Shown here: piece after piece, positions 53,932 to 63,511 of the stretch
Layout of the letters: each line of letters opens with the position of its first letter
Position numbering within the stretch: position 1 is the stretch's first letter
Assembly: GCF_001307275.1 (NCBI RefSeq)
Contig: NZ_CP012831.1
Coordinates: forward strand, 930,001 to 994,000
Source: Pseudomonas fluorescens
GTDB lineage: Bacteria > Pseudomonadota > Gammaproteobacteria > Pseudomonadales > Pseudomonadaceae
Length of the DNA: 64,000 nucleotides
Direction of reading: 5' to 3'
The notes under the pieces: generated by a model
Told to the model about the DNA's origin: nothing
The model's database searches: none
The model's input: only the letters and a program-made list of their open reading frames with translations
Position numbers and translations under genes: made by a program

Positions 53932-55110
53932 ATGCTGCTTAACCTGTTCAACGAGATGCGTGCCGCCAAGGTACCCGTGTCGGTGCGTGAACTGCTGGAC
54001 CTGATCAACGCGCTGAAACAGCGGGTGATCTTCGCCGACATGGACGAGTTCTATTACCTGTCCCGGGCGATCCTGGTGAAGGACGAACGGCATTTCGACA
54101 AGTTCGACCGGGCGTTCGCCGCCTACTTCAACGGCCTGGGGAAACTCGACGATCACCTCCAGGCGCTGATCCCCGAGGACTGGTTGCGCAAGGAATTCGA
54201 GCGCTCGCTGACCGATGAGGAACGGGCGCAGATCCAGTCCCTGGGCGGCCTGGACAAGCTGATCGAAGAATTCAAGAAGCGCCTGGAAGAACAGAAGGAA
54301 CGCCATGCCGGTGGCAACAAGTGGATCGGCACCGGCGGCACCAGCCCGTTCGGCTCCGGTGGTTTCAATCCCGAGGGCATTCGGGTCGGCGACGCCGGCA
54401 AGCGCCAGGGCAAGGCCGTGAAGGTCTGGGACCAGCGCGAGTACAAGAACCTCGACGACCAGGTGGAACTGGGCACCCGCAACATCAAGATCGCCCTGCG
54501 CCGGCTGCGTAAGTTCGCCCGCCAGGGTGCGGCCGAAGAGCTGGACATCGACGGCACCATCGACCACACCGCCCGGGACGCCGGCCTGTTGAACATCCAG
54601 ATGCGCCCGGAGCGACGCAACACCGTCAAGTTGCTCCTGCTGTTCGACATCGGCGGCTCGATGGACGCCCACGTGAAAATCTGCGAAGAACTGTTCTCGG
54701 CCTGCAAGACCGAGTTCAAGCACCTGGAGTACTTCTACTTCCACAACTTCGTCTACGAATCGGTGTGGAAGAACAACCTGCGCCGCACTTCCGAGCGCAC
54801 CTCGACCCAGGATTTGCTGCACAAGTACGGTGCCGACTACAAAGTGATCTTCATTGGTGACGCCGCCATGGCCCCCTATGAAATCACCCAGGCCGGCGGC
54901 AGCGTCGAACACTGGAACGAAGAAGCCGGTTATGTGTGGATGCAGCGCTTCATGGAGAAGTACAAGAAGCTCATCTGGATCAATCCGTACCCCAAGGACA
55001 CCTGGGGTTATACCGCCTCGACCAACATCGTGCGCGAGTTGGTGGAAGACCGGATGTATCCGCTGACCTTGCGGGGGTTGGAGGAAGGGATGCGGTTTCT
55101 GTCCAAATAA
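53932..55110 (+). CDS. VWA-domain protein, CoxE-like partner of the MoxR ATPase
   Basis: A 392-residue soluble protein. The N-terminal helical part (FNEMRAAKVPVSVRELLDLI) leads to a basic linker and a C-terminal von Willebrand A domain with the MIDAS motif in LLFDIGGSMDAH and a late conserved WINPYPKDTWGY block. This resembles the CoxE/YeaD-type VWA proteins. It is co-directional with the MoxR gene 34 bases upstream. The target complex is not indicated; no obvious metalloenzyme genes follow. A REP doublet and the leftward pxp genes lie downstream. Confidence 0.88.
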   Translation: MLLNLFNEMRAAKVPVSVRELLDLINALKQRVIFADMDEFYYLSRAILVKDERHFDKFDRAFAAYFNGLGKLDDHLQALIPEDWLRKEFERSLTDEERAQIQSLGGLDKLIEEFKKRLEEQKERHAGGNKWIGTGGTSPFGSGGFNPEGIRVGDAGKRQGKAVKVWDQREYKNLDDQVELGTRNIKIALRRLRKFARQGAAEELDIDGTIDHTARDAGLLNIQMRPERRNTVKLLLLFDIGGSMDAHVKICEELFSACKTEFKHLEYFYFHNFVYESVWKNNLRRTSERTSTQDLLHKYGADYKVIFIGDAAMAPYEITQAGGSVEHWNEEAGYVWMQRFMEKYKKLIWINPYPKDTWGYTASTNIVRELVEDRMYPLTLRGLEEGMRFLSK

Positions 55111-55134
55111 GATTTTGGTTGCCTGTTCAGGCCT

Positions 55135-55211
55135 CATCGCGAGCGAGCTCGCTCCCACACGGGATCTTCGTCGTACATAAGACCCCTGTGGGAGCGAGCT
55201 TGCTCGCGATG
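55135..55211. repeat. REP-type doublet
   Basis: ATCGCGAGCGAGCTCGCTCC and CTGTGGGAGCGAGCTTGCTC separated by a short linker; the orientation is opposite to most copies, with the GCGAG cores outward. It lies between convergent genes. Confidence 0.8.
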
Positions 55212-55214
55212 CTT

Positions 55215-56135
55215 TTAGCGGTCGAGAAAACTACGCAAACACTCCACCTGCTGCCGATGCGCAACCTCCTGCACCACCGGTCGCAACCGCACCTGTGCCC
55301 CCGGCAAGCATTGCGCCAGCCGGGCCAGGGCCAATGGGGTCAAGGCGCCCAGGCGTGGATAACCACCGATGGTTTGCCGGTCATTGAGCAGCACGATCGG
55401 CTGGCCGTCCGGCGGCACCTGCACAGCGCCCAGGGGGATACCTTCGGAAATCATCGCCGCCCCCTGATACTCCAGCGCCGTGCCCAGCAAGCGCATGCCC
55501 ATGCGGTCGGCGCGACTGTCCAGCGTCCACGGGGTGTTGAACGCGTCGAACAGACTCTGTCCGCTAAACGCGCCATTCTGCGCCCCCAGGATCAGGTCCA
55601 GCGGCTGCGCTTGCTGGAAATCCGGAATCCGCGTGTGCGGCATGGGCCGCGGCGTCGCCGTGCCTGAATAGCTCAAGTGCGCGCCGCGACTCAGCGCCCG
55701 CCCCCTTCCATCCAGGCCACCCAGTTCCTCGCGCACCACAGTCGCCCGGCTGCCCAGCACCGCAGGCGCATTGAAACCGCCAGGGGCTGCCAGGTAGGCC
55801 CGGGCACCGAGCACTGGTTGGGTGAGCGCCAGCACCTGGCCCTTGCGCAGGCTGAAGAAGCGCCACGATGCCACGCCCTGGCCGTCTATTCGCGCGCCCA
55901 GGTCCGCCCCGGCCAGCGCCAGCACGCAATCCTCTTCGGCCACCACGGTAAAACCGCCGAGGGTAATCTCCACCACCGCCGCGTCCAGGCCATTGCCGAG
56001 CATCCAATTGGCCCAGGCCATCGACAGCCAGTCCGCCGCCCCGCCCTGGGTCACGCCCAGGTGCCTCACGCCGAAGCGGCCGGCGTCCTGCAACAGGCAC
56101 AGCGGTGTGCTGGCCTCGATCAACAACCGGCTCAT
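55215..56135 (-). CDS. pxpC: 5-oxoprolinase subunit PxpC
   Basis: A 306-residue protein of the biotin-dependent carboxyltransferase/KipA family. Signature stretches: TQGGAADWLSMAWANWMLGN, GFNAPAVLGSRAT and GVPLGAVQVPPDG-like (IPLGAVQVPPDGQPIVLL), ending LRPVVQEVAHRQ. With PxpA and PxpB it forms the ATP-dependent 5-oxoprolinase that hydrolyses 5-oxoproline (pyroglutamate) to glutamate. Its start overlaps the pxpB stop by four bases (ATGA), indicating translational coupling. Confidence 0.92.
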   Translation of the reverse strand: MSRLLIEASTPLCLLQDAGRFGVRHLGVTQGGAADWLSMAWANWMLGNGLDAAVVEITLGGFTVVAEEDCVLALAGADLGARIDGQGVASWRFFSLRKGQVLALTQPVLGARAYLAAPGGFNAPAVLGSRATVVREELGGLDGRGRALSRGAHLSYSGTATPRPMPHTRIPDFQQAQPLDLILGAQNGAFSGQSLFDAFNTPWTLDSRADRMGMRLLGTALEYQGAAMISEGIPLGAVQVPPDGQPIVLLNDRQTIGGYPRLGALTPLALARLAQCLPGAQVRLRPVVQEVAHRQQVECLRSFLDR

Positions 56136-56836
56136 GCCTGGGCCTCCAGCGGTGTGTCGTCGCCACCCAGTGCGATGAATTCGGCGTGGTCCACGGGGGC
56201 AAAACGCACCGTGTCCCCCGGCTGCATCAGGCTGTAGCCGTCGCGCTCACGATCAAACAGTTTGGCCGGGGTGCGACCGATCAGGTTCCAGCCGCCGGGC
56301 GACACCACCGGATACGCCGCGGTCTGGCGTTCGGCGATGCCGACACTGCCCGCGGCCACGCGCTTGCGCGGCGTGTCGAGGCGCGGTGCAGCCAATGCTT
56401 CGTCCACTAGCCCCATGAAGGCAAAGCCGGGCGCGAAGCCCAGGGCAAACACCTGGTACTCGCGTTCGCTGTGGCGACGGATCACCTGGGCGACCGTCAA
56501 GCCGCTGCGGCTCGCCAGCAGCGCCAGTTCCGGCCCGACGCTAAGGTCGTACCACACCGGCAGCACGTGGCATTGGCCGACGGACCGGGCATCCGGGGAG
56601 AGGTCATGCAGCGCCTCACCGATCAATTCGCGGGCCTGGGCCGGGTCCAGGGCGAGCAAGTCGTAGTGCACCATCAAGGTGGTGTAGGACGGCACCAGAT
56701 CGATCAGGTGTTCGGCAAACACCGCTCGCAGGCGCTCGCTGGCGGCGAGCATCCAGGGCATGTTGGCCTCGGCGATCTCGTCGAACAGGCGCACCATCAG
56801 GCAGTCCAGCGCCACCACTTCCAAGCGTGGTTTCAT
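56132..56836 (-). CDS. pxpB: 5-oxoprolinase subunit PxpB
   Basis: A 234-residue KipI-family protein. The [14 protein letters not shown] and [19 protein letters not shown] blocks and the C-terminal [17 protein letters not shown] stretch are characteristic. Together with PxpC it supplies the ATP-dependent activation half of 5-oxoprolinase. It overlaps pxpA (four bases) and pxpC (four bases), so the three genes are translated as one operon. Confidence 0.93.
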   Translation of the reverse strand: MKPRLEVVALDCLMVRLFDEIAEANMPWMLAASERLRAVFAEHLIDLVPSYTTLMVHYDLLALDPAQARELIGEALHDLSPDARSVGQCHVLPVWYDLSVGPELALLASRSGLTVAQVIRRHSEREYQVFALGFAPGFAFMGLVDEALAAPRLDTPRKRVAAGSVGIAERQTAAYPVVSPGGWNLIGRTPAKLFDRERDGYSLMQPGDTVRFAPVDHAEFIALGGDDTPLEAQA

Positions 56837-57585
56837 GGCGCACGCTGCCGGTCCAGGGCTTCGCGGATGCGTTGCACGGCCGCCACGGAGCTGGCGTTGT
56901 CACCGTGCACGCACAAGGTATTGGCCTTCAGGTGCAAGGCGCTGCCATCACTGGCGGTCAACGCATCGCCGCGGGCAATGGTCAGGGCCTGCCCGATGAT
57001 GACCTCGGGATCGTGGTGCACCGCGCCCGGCGCTTGCCGCGAAACCAGGCGGCCGGCACTGTCGTAGGCGCGATCGGCAAAGACTTCGAACCACAGGGTC
57101 AGGCCATACTCGTCGCCCAAGGCCTGGGCGGCGCTGTTGTCCCGGGTCGCCATGAGCATCAGCGGCAGTTGCCGATCATAGGCGGCGACAGCCTGGATCA
57201 CCGCGCGCAGTTGCGCCGGGTTGGCCATCATGTCGTTGTACATCGCGCCGTGGGGTTTGACGTAGCTGACCTGCCCGCCCTGGGCCCGGCAGATGCCGTC
57301 GAGGGCGCCGATCTGGTAATGCAGCAAGTCCTGCAATTCCTGGGCACCATAGGCCATGGAACGGCGGCCGAAGCCCGCCAGGTCTTGATAGGCCGGGTGC
57401 GCGCCGATCCGCACGCCATGGCTCAGGGCCAGGCTGACGGTCTTGCGCATGATGCTCGGGTCGCCGGCGTGGAAGCCGCAGGCGATGTTGGCGCAATCGA
57501 TGAAGGGCATCACCTCGGCGTCCAGACCCATGGTCCAGCTGCCGAAGCTTTCGCCAATGTCGCAGTTCAATAGCAGGCGGTTCAC
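56833..57585 (-). CDS. pxpA: 5-oxoprolinase subunit PxpA (LamB/YcsF family)
   Basis: A 250-residue LamB/YcsF protein. N-terminal [13 protein letters not shown] and [15 protein letters not shown] are the family hallmarks, followed by [16 protein letters not shown] and the [11 protein letters not shown] stretch with probable metal-binding residues. It is the first gene of pxpABC, 64 bases after the MFS gene. AGGAGCG a few bases upstream supports the ATG at 57585. Confidence 0.94.
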   Translation of the reverse strand: MNRLLLNCDIGESFGSWTMGLDAEVMPFIDCANIACGFHAGDPSIMRKTVSLALSHGVRIGAHPAYQDLAGFGRRSMAYGAQELQDLLHYQIGALDGICRAQGGQVSYVKPHGAMYNDMMANPAQLRAVIQAVAAYDRQLPLMLMATRDNSAAQALGDEYGLTLWFEVFADRAYDSAGRLVSRQAPGAVHHDPEVIIGQALTIARGDALTASDGSALHLKANTLCVHGDNASSVAAVQRIREALDRQRAP

Positions 57586-57619
57586 GGTGAACGCTCCTGT
57601 AGATTCTTTCTTTGTTTAA

Positions 57620-57641
57620 CTGTGGGGCACGTGCCCCACAG
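57620..57641. promoter_or_regulatory. 22-base perfect palindrome between MFS and pxpA genes
   Basis: CTGTGGGGCACGTGCCCCAC followed by AG reads identically on both strands. It lies 35 bases upstream of the pxpA start and nine bases downstream of the MFS stop. It could be an operator for a dimeric regulator of pxpABC, or an RNA hairpin acting as an attenuator or processing site between the genes. No T-run follows, so it is not a typical terminator. Confidence 0.5.
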
Positions 57642-57649
57642 GTTATCAG

Positions 57650-58936
57650 TTACTCGGCTTCCAACTGCTTGCCTTGGGTTTCCGGCAGGCTCAGGGCCGC
57701 CAGGATCACCACGCCATAGGACACCGCAGCGAACGCCCCGATACCCACGCTCAGCGGCACCTTCTGGCTCAGAATACCGATCAACAGCGGGAACAATGCC
57801 GCCACCGCCCGGCCAATGTTGTAGCAGAAGCCTTGGCCCGAACCACGAATGCGCGTAGGAAACAGTTCGGTGAGGAACGAGCCCATGCCGCTGAACATGC
57901 CCGACGCGAAGAACCCCAAGGGGAAGCCCAGCCAGAGCATCACGTTATTGCTCACCGGCACCTGGGTATACAGCAGGACGATGGTGAAGGAGCCGACGGC
58001 GTACAGGACGAAGTTCTTTTTGCGCCCCAGGATGTCCGACAGGTACGCACTGATGACATAGCCCACGTAGGAACCCACGATCACCATCGCCAGGTAGCCG
58101 CCGGTGCTCAATACACTCAGGCCACGCTCATTTTTCAGGAACGTCGGCAGCCAGGACGTGATGGCGTAGTAACCGCCCAGGGCACCGGTGGTCAGCAGCG
58201 AGGCGCGAAGAGTGGTGAAGAGAATGCCGGGGGCAAAAATTTCGTAGAACTTCGCTGGGTTTTCCGGCGTCAGCCGGGCCTTGGTCTGGTTATAGACTTC
58301 CGGATCCTTGACCAGTCGGCGGACGAAAATCACGAACACTGCCGGTACGATGCCGAGGATGAACAGTGCGCGCCAGGCGTCTTCCGGCGGCAGCACCGAG
58401 AACAGCAGCGCATACAGGATCGCCGTCATGCCCCAGCCCAGCGCCCAGCCCGATTGCACCATGCCCACCGCCTTGCCGCGGTCCTTGGCACGGATCACCT
58501 CGCCCATCAACACCGCACCGGCAGTCCACTCGCCACCAAAGCCGAAACCCATCAATGTGCGAGCGATCAGCAGTTGTTCGTAGTTCTGGGCAAAGCCGCA
58601 CAGGAAAGTGAAGAACGCAAACCACAGCACCGTCAGTTGCAGGGTGCGCACCCGACCGATCCGGTCGGAGAGAATGCCCGCCACCCAGCCGCCAATGGCC
58701 GAGGCGATCAAGGTGCTGGTGTGGATCAGGCCTGCCTGGCCGGTGGTGATGCCCCACATCGCGATCAGGGTCGGTACCACGAAACTGAGCATCTGGGTGT
58801 CCATGCCGTCCAGGGCGTAGCCGATCTTGCAGCTCCAGAATGTGCGACGTTCCTGCTGGTTGATGTTGCGATACCAATCGAACGGGCCAGAACGGGCCTG
58901 GGGTTGGGGGACGCCGAGCGTGTCGGGTGCACTCAT
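57650..58936 (-). CDS. MFS transporter, candidate 5-oxoproline importer
   Basis: A 428-residue twelve-helix major facilitator, most like the aromatic-acid/sialic-acid H+ symporter group. MFS motif A appears as GILSDRIGRVRT and the motif FGFGGEWTAGAVLMGEVI is typical of sugar/aromatic-acid porters. GGAGA before the ATG at 58936 sets the start. It is the first gene of a leftward unit with pxpABC, so its likely cargo is 5-oxoproline or a related glutamate derivative (inference). It could also be unrelated to pxp and only adjacent. Confidence 0.85.
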   Translation of the reverse strand: MSAPDTLGVPQPQARSGPFDWYRNINQQERRTFWSCKIGYALDGMDTQMLSFVVPTLIAMWGITTGQAGLIHTSTLIASAIGGWVAGILSDRIGRVRTLQLTVLWFAFFTFLCGFAQNYEQLLIARTLMGFGFGGEWTAGAVLMGEVIRAKDRGKAVGMVQSGWALGWGMTAILYALLFSVLPPEDAWRALFILGIVPAVFVIFVRRLVKDPEVYNQTKARLTPENPAKFYEIFAPGILFTTLRASLLTTGALGGYYAITSWLPTFLKNERGLSVLSTGGYLAMVIVGSYVGYVISAYLSDILGRKKNFVLYAVGSFTIVLLYTQVPVSNNVMLWLGFPLGFFASGMFSGMGSFLTELFPTRIRGSGQGFCYNIGRAVAALFPLLIGILSQKVPLSVGIGAFAAVSYGVVILAALSLPETQGKQLEAE

Positions 58937-59098
58937 GGTGGTTCTCCACGGTTTTATTGTTGTGAGTCTCGACGACGCTGACGTGGAGACCGTTGCCCCG
59001 ATTCTTGAGCGCGCGGCCGATCCCGTCCAACGAATAAAACCTTGGCTGGGTCATAAGAAAAATTTGATTGGGTAAGACGCAGGGCCTGGCTGAACACC

Positions 59099-59236
59099 GT
59101 TGTGGCGAGGGGATTTATCCCCGCTGGGGCGCGAAGCGCCCCCTTACAAGGCCACCACATATGTCAGGCGGATCATTTCTATTGCTGCATTGGGGGCTGC
59201 TTCGCAGCCCAGCGGGGATAAATCCCCTCGCCACAA
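59099..59236. repeat. REP-type inverted doublet, variant core
   Basis: TTGTGGCGAGGGGATTTATCC faces GGATAAATCCCCTCGCCACA, with inner GCGAAGC/GCTTCGC arms. The core GGGGATTTATCCCCG differs from the other REPs here, so it is another subfamily. It occupies most of the gap 58937-59254; the rest shows no other feature. Confidence 0.85.
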
Positions 59237-59254
59237 CAGCAAGGCCATTGTTGG

Positions 59255-59797
59255 CTACAACCCCCGCAAATCCCGCTCTTCAATCGGCCGGCTCTGACGC
59301 AAGCGCTTGCCGCCCAACACCACCCAGTCGATCAGGCGGAACAGGCATTCCAGGCCGAACGACAGCAACATCGCGCCGCTGATGCCCCAGATCATGGCTT
59401 CGGGGGTCAGCAGGATCTGGTAGCTGTAGCCGTTCCAGGTTTCCTTGCGGATGTCCGGATCGGCGGCCAGGGCCACTTGCAGCAGGCGGATGTACCACGG
59501 GCCCTGCATGGCCTGGAATTGCTTGTCCAGGGCCTGTTGGCGCACGAGCAAGGTGTTCAGGCTGTCGGCATCGCTGCGAAAGATCGGGTCTTCGCTGGCG
59601 CGGTAATGGGCCACCAGGGCCTGCATGTCGCCCTTGAAGAACTGGTTGGCGGTGCCCTGGAAACCTTGCAGGCCGGTCTGCGCCTCGATCAGGTGAGCCT
59701 CGACCCGCTTGGCGTAATCATTGATGAAGCCCGGCACCTGGACCCCAACCAACAGGCCCACCGCGAACAACACCAGCCGTAGATAACTGAGCAACAT
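59255..59797 (-). CDS. DUF2937-family membrane protein
   Basis: A 180-residue protein. The N-terminal membrane helix (LRLVLFAVGLLVGVQVPGF) is followed by a helical periplasmic part (FKGDMQALVAHYRASEDPI) and a C-terminal helix (ISGAMLLSFGLECLFRLIDWV). This matches DUF2937, a family of unknown function common in gammaproteobacteria. A glutamine amidotransferase gene begins upstream with a 12-base gap, so the two are probably co-transcribed. Confidence 0.82.
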   Translation of the reverse strand: MLLSYLRLVLFAVGLLVGVQVPGFINDYAKRVEAHLIEAQTGLQGFQGTANQFFKGDMQALVAHYRASEDPIFRSDADSLNTLLVRQQALDKQFQAMQGPWYIRLLQVALAADPDIRKETWNGYSYQILLTPEAMIWGISGAMLLSFGLECLFRLIDWVVLGGKRLRQSRPIEERDLRGL

Positions 59798-59809
59798 AGC
59801 GTGACGTCC

Positions 59810-60586
59810 TTATTCGGTCCGGCCGTGGCTGACGCATTCGCCGCGTCGCCACAGGCTCCATTGGCCCGGTTCGTAGCGGGTCCAGGTTTCGTTTTCGGTC
59901 AAGGGCTCGGTGGCGATCACCGTGACCACGTCGTTGGGCGTGGTTTCCGCCTGGAAATCGACAATCACATCCACGTCCTTGAGCCGCGCCGGGCCGAACG
60001 GCGCGCGACGGGTGATCTGGGCCAGTTTGGTCGAGCAATAGCAGAACAGCCAGTCGCCATCGCTGAGCAGGCAGTTGAACACGCCTTTGCTGCGGTATTC
60101 GGTGCAGGCCTCGATCAACGACGGCAGCAGCTGTTCTACCTCCACCGGCTCCGGGAAAGCCTGGCGCACGCGGTTGAGCAAATCGCAGAAGGCCGCTTCG
60201 CTGTCAGTGTCGCCCACCGGGCGGTAGAAACTCACGCCCGGTTGGAAATCGGCCAACTGGCCGTTGTGGGCAAAACACCAGTTGCGGCCCCACAGCTCAC
60301 GCACGAACGGGTGGGTGTTGGACAGGCAGACTTTGCCGACATTGGCCTGGCGAATATGCCCGATTACCACTTCGCTCTTGATCGGATAGCGTTGCACCAG
60401 ATTCGCCACCTCCGATTCGCTGCTGGCGGCCGGGTCCTGGAACAGGCGCAGGCCACGACCTTCATAGAAGGCGATGCCCCACCCGTCCCGGTGCGGCCCG
60501 GTCTTGCCACCGCGCTGCATCAGCCCGGTGAAGCTGAACACGATGTCGGTCGGCACATTGGCGCTCATGCCCAGTAACTCACACAT
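59810..60586 (-). CDS. Class II glutamine amidotransferase (YafJ-like)
   Basis: A 258-residue N-terminal-nucleophile hydrolase. After removal of Met the chain starts with the catalytic Cys2 ([15 protein letters not shown]). The [29 protein letters not shown] and [10 protein letters not shown] blocks are the GATase_2 signature. It should transfer the amide nitrogen of glutamine to an unknown acceptor. Length and motifs resemble E. coli YafJ. The ATG at 60586 is fixed by the required Cys2. Upstream of the DUF2937 gene, same direction. Confidence 0.9.
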   Translation of the reverse strand: MCELLGMSANVPTDIVFSFTGLMQRGGKTGPHRDGWGIAFYEGRGLRLFQDPAASSESEVANLVQRYPIKSEVVIGHIRQANVGKVCLSNTHPFVRELWGRNWCFAHNGQLADFQPGVSFYRPVGDTDSEAAFCDLLNRVRQAFPEPVEVEQLLPSLIEACTEYRSKGVFNCLLSDGDWLFCYCSTKLAQITRRAPFGPARLKDVDVIVDFQAETTPNDVVTVIATEPLTENETWTRYEPGQWSLWRRGECVSHGRTE

Positions 60587-60618
60587 GCTCGAACTCTCGC
60601 TTCAAGGGGCAGGCCTGC

Positions 60619-61107
60619 TTACAGGCGCGGTTCGATACGCGAACGCTGGGGGTTGCTCGGCACAGGCGGGCGACCGTAGCGGTCATCACCGGCCACACCG
60701 AACGGTGGTTCGTCCTTTGGCTCATCGGCCGCGGCGGCGGCTTTGGCGGCGGCCGCCCGTTCCTTGCGTGCGTTGGCGGCGCGCTCGATGGGGAAGCGGA
60801 TCAGCACGATCACCAGGTAGAGGCCGAAGGCGATCATGCCGTACATGAGCAGATCGGACGCCGCCCGCCAGACGTTGTTGCCGACCTTGAACAAGATGTC
60901 CAGGGCGACAATGGCCAAGGCCGGGGCGACTTTGTCCTTCACCGGGTCGACGACGGTGGGGCTGAACAGCAACACCGCCATCAGCAAGCGCAGCGGTTCG
61001 CGCAACCAGCGCCACATCCAGCGGGTCATGCGCATCCACACCAGCAGGCAGCCCAGGGCAGCGAAGGCGTAGAGGCCCCAGGCGATCAGATAGTCATTCT
61101 CGGTCAT
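60619..61107 (-). CDS. Small membrane protein of unknown function
   Basis: A 162-residue inner-membrane protein. Helices are AWGLYAFAALGCLLVWMRM, LRLLMAVLLFSPTVVDPV, then two more through MYGMIAFGLYLVIVLIRF, followed by an Ala/Lys-rich cytoplasmic tail (ERAAAAKAAAAADEPKDE). Orthologues in pseudomonads are often labelled MFS transporter, which the length does not support. Two ATGs (61107 and 61116) are possible; neither has a clear ribosome-binding site. It lies upstream of the amidotransferase gene and divergent from ptrB. Confidence 0.65.
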   Translation of the reverse strand: MTENDYLIAWGLYAFAALGCLLVWMRMTRWMWRWLREPLRLLMAVLLFSPTVVDPVKDKVAPALAIVALDILFKVGNNVWRAASDLLMYGMIAFGLYLVIVLIRFPIERAANARKERAAAAKAAAAADEPKDEPPFGVAGDDRYGRPPVPSNPQRSRIEPRL

Positions 61108-61251
61108 GGTGTCCATGGCAAGGCAGGCAAAGAGACGCTTATAGTAACGGCTTTTCGCGCGTCAGGCTGCCCCGGCGTCTGGCGAATGGCCTGTGTGGTG
61201 GGTTCTGTCCAGGCCGCGTGTCCCTTTTCGTACAACGTTCGAGAGCCTTTC

Positions 61252-63306
61252 ATGTCCCTATCTGCCCACGTTTCCAACGCCCCGATTGCCCGCAGGGACG
61301 CCGGTGTTGACCCGTACGCCTGGCTGCAGGAGCGCGACACCGACGCCGTGCTCGACTACCTCAAGGCGGAAAACAGCTATCAGGAGGCGCAACTCGCCGA
61401 TCAGGCCGAACTGCGCGAAACCCTGTTCCAGGAAATCAAGGGCCGGATCCTCGAGACCGACCTGTCACTGCCCTCGCCCTGGGGCCCGTACCTGTATTAC
61501 ACCCGCACCACGGCCGGTGACGAATACCCGCGCCACTACCGCTGCCCACGCCCGGCCGACGACAGCCTGAGCGTGGACGAAAGCCACGAACAACTGCTGC
61601 TGGACCCGAACGCGCTGGCCGGCGGTGAATTCTTTGCCCTGGGCGCCTTCAGCATCAGCCCCGACCACCAGCGCCTGGCCTACAGCCTGGATACCACGGG
61701 CGACGAGATCTACACCCTGTTCGTGAAGGAATTGTCCAACGACAAGATCAGTGAACTGTCCTTCGACAATTGCGACGGCAGCATGACCTGGGCCAACGAC
61801 AGCCTGACGCTGTTTTTTGGTGAACTGGACGACACCCACCGCCCCCACAAACTCTGGCGCTATCGCCTGGACGGCACCGCCGCCGAAGAAGTGTTCCATG
61901 AGCCGGACGGGCGGTTCTTCCTGCATTGCTATCGTTCGAGCTCGGAAAAGCAACTGATCCTGTCCCTGGGCAGCAAGACCACCAGCGAAGTCTGGGTACT
62001 GGACGCCGCGCAACCGCAACAACCCTTCACCTGCCTGGCGCCACGCCTGGAAAACCACGAATACGACGTCGACCACGGCCTGCTCGATGGCCAATGGACC
62101 TGGTTGATCCGCAGCAACCGCGACGGGATCAACTTCGCCCTGTACCAGGCCGCCGACACCGGCGTGGCGCCGACCGAGGCCGACTGGCAGAACCTGATCC
62201 CCCACAGCGATACGGTGATGATCGACGGCCTGAGCCTGAACGCCAGGGCCATGACCTTGAGCCTGCGTGAGGGCGGCCTGCCGATCATCGAGGTACATCC
62301 CCAGGACTTGCCGGCGTATCGGGTGCAGTTGCCGGACGCGGCCTACAGCCTGCATGTGCAGAACAGCCTGGAATTCGTCAGCGACCGCATCCGCCTGCGC
62401 TACGAGGCCCTGAACCGGCCGGCACAGATCCGTCAGTTGGACCTGGCCAGCGGCGAACAGGTCGTACTCAAGCAGACCCCGGTGCTGGGCCCGTTCGATG
62501 CCGATGCCTACGTCAGCCAACGGCTGTGGGCGACGGCGCCAGACGGCACCCAGGTGCCCATCAGCCTGGTGGTCAAGCGCGAGGCCCTCGGCCGGCCGGT
62601 GCCGCTGTACCTGTACGGCTACGGCGCTTACGGCGAAAGCCTCGACCCATGGTTTTCCCATGCGCGGCTGAGCCTGCTCGACCGCGGCGTGGCGTTTGCC
62701 ATCGCCCATGTGCGGGGCGGAGGCGAGCTGGGGGAAGCCTGGTATCGCGCCGGTAAACAGGAACACAAGCACAACACGTTCGGCGATTTCATCGCCTGTG
62801 CCGAACATTTGATCGCCAACGGCTTCACCACCGCCGAACAACTGGCGATCAGCGGCGGCAGCGCCGGTGGCCTGCTGATCGGCGCAGTGCTCAACCAACG
62901 CCCGGAGCTGTTCAAGGTTGCGATTGCCGAGGTGCCGTTCGTCGATGTGCTCAACACCATGCTCGACCCGGACCTGCCGCTGACCGTCACCGAATACGAC
63001 GAATGGGGCAATCCTGAGGAGCCGGACGTTTATGATCGGATCCGGGCCTACGCCCCGTACGAAAACGTCCGCGCCCAGGCGTACCCGGCGCTGCTGGTGA
63101 TCGCCGGTTACAACGACAGTCGCGTGCAGTACTGGGAAGCGGCCAAGTGGGTGGCGAAATTGCGCGCCACCAAGACCGACGACAACCCCCTGCTGCTCAA
63201 GACCGAACTGGGCGCCGGCCACGGCGGAATGAGCGGGCGTTACCAGGGATTGCGTGACGTAGCGCTCGAATATGCATTTGTCTTGAAGGTTTTGGGGTTG
63301 GGTTGA
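61252..63306 (+). CDS. ptrB: Oligopeptidase B (S9 family)
   Basis: A 684-residue prolyl-oligopeptidase-family serine peptidase. The N-terminal beta-propeller part is followed by the hydrolase domain. Catalytic residues lie in SGGSAGGLLIG (Ser), VIAGYNDSRVQYWE (Asp) and LGAGHGGMSGRYQG (His). Oligopeptidase B cleaves short peptides after Arg or Lys in the cytoplasm. The GESLDPWF and EYDEWGNPEEP stretches match PtrB. The open frame starts at 61186, but the ATG at 61252 is preceded by GAGAG and begins the conserved MSLSAHVSNAPIARR leader. Confidence 0.93.
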   Translation: MSLSAHVSNAPIARRDAGVDPYAWLQERDTDAVLDYLKAENSYQEAQLADQAELRETLFQEIKGRILETDLSLPSPWGPYLYYTRTTAGDEYPRHYRCPRPADDSLSVDESHEQLLLDPNALAGGEFFALGAFSISPDHQRLAYSLDTTGDEIYTLFVKELSNDKISELSFDNCDGSMTWANDSLTLFFGELDDTHRPHKLWRYRLDGTAAEEVFHEPDGRFFLHCYRSSSEKQLILSLGSKTTSEVWVLDAAQPQQPFTCLAPRLENHEYDVDHGLLDGQWTWLIRSNRDGINFALYQAADTGVAPTEADWQNLIPHSDTVMIDGLSLNARAMTLSLREGGLPIIEVHPQDLPAYRVQLPDAAYSLHVQNSLEFVSDRIRLRYEALNRPAQIRQLDLASGEQVVLKQTPVLGPFDADAYVSQRLWATAPDGTQVPISLVVKREALGRPVPLYLYGYGAYGESLDPWFSHARLSLLDRGVAFAIAHVRGGGELGEAWYRAGKQEHKHNTFGDFIACAEHLIANGFTTAEQLAISGGSAGGLLIGAVLNQRPELFKVAIAEVPFVDVLNTMLDPDLPLTVTEYDEWGNPEEPDVYDRIRAYAPYENVRAQAYPALLVIAGYNDSRVQYWEAAKWVAKLRATKTDDNPLLLKTELGAGHGGMSGRYQGLRDVALEYAFVLKVLGLG

Positions 63307-63366
63307 GGAACTCTGTGGGATGGCCGGGTCTTAGCTCCATGCGCTGGGCATCCCAGATCAAATAAT

Positions 63367-63459
63367 TGTGGGAGCGAGCTTGCTCGCGATGGCGTCGGAT
63401 CAGTCAGTATTGATGTTGACTGACACATCGCTATCGCGAGCAAGCTCGCTCCCACAAGG
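63367..63459. repeat. REP-type inverted doublet
   Basis: TTGTGGGAGCGAGCTTGCTC facing GAGCAAGCTCGCTCCCACAA, with the usual ATCGCGAG linker parts. Lies between ptrB and the cNMP-binding gene, both rightward. Confidence 0.88.
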
Positions 63460-63511
63460 GTTCCTCTTCAATCCAAACCCGTAGCAAACACAAGAAAAAG
63501 ACCGTGCCAAC

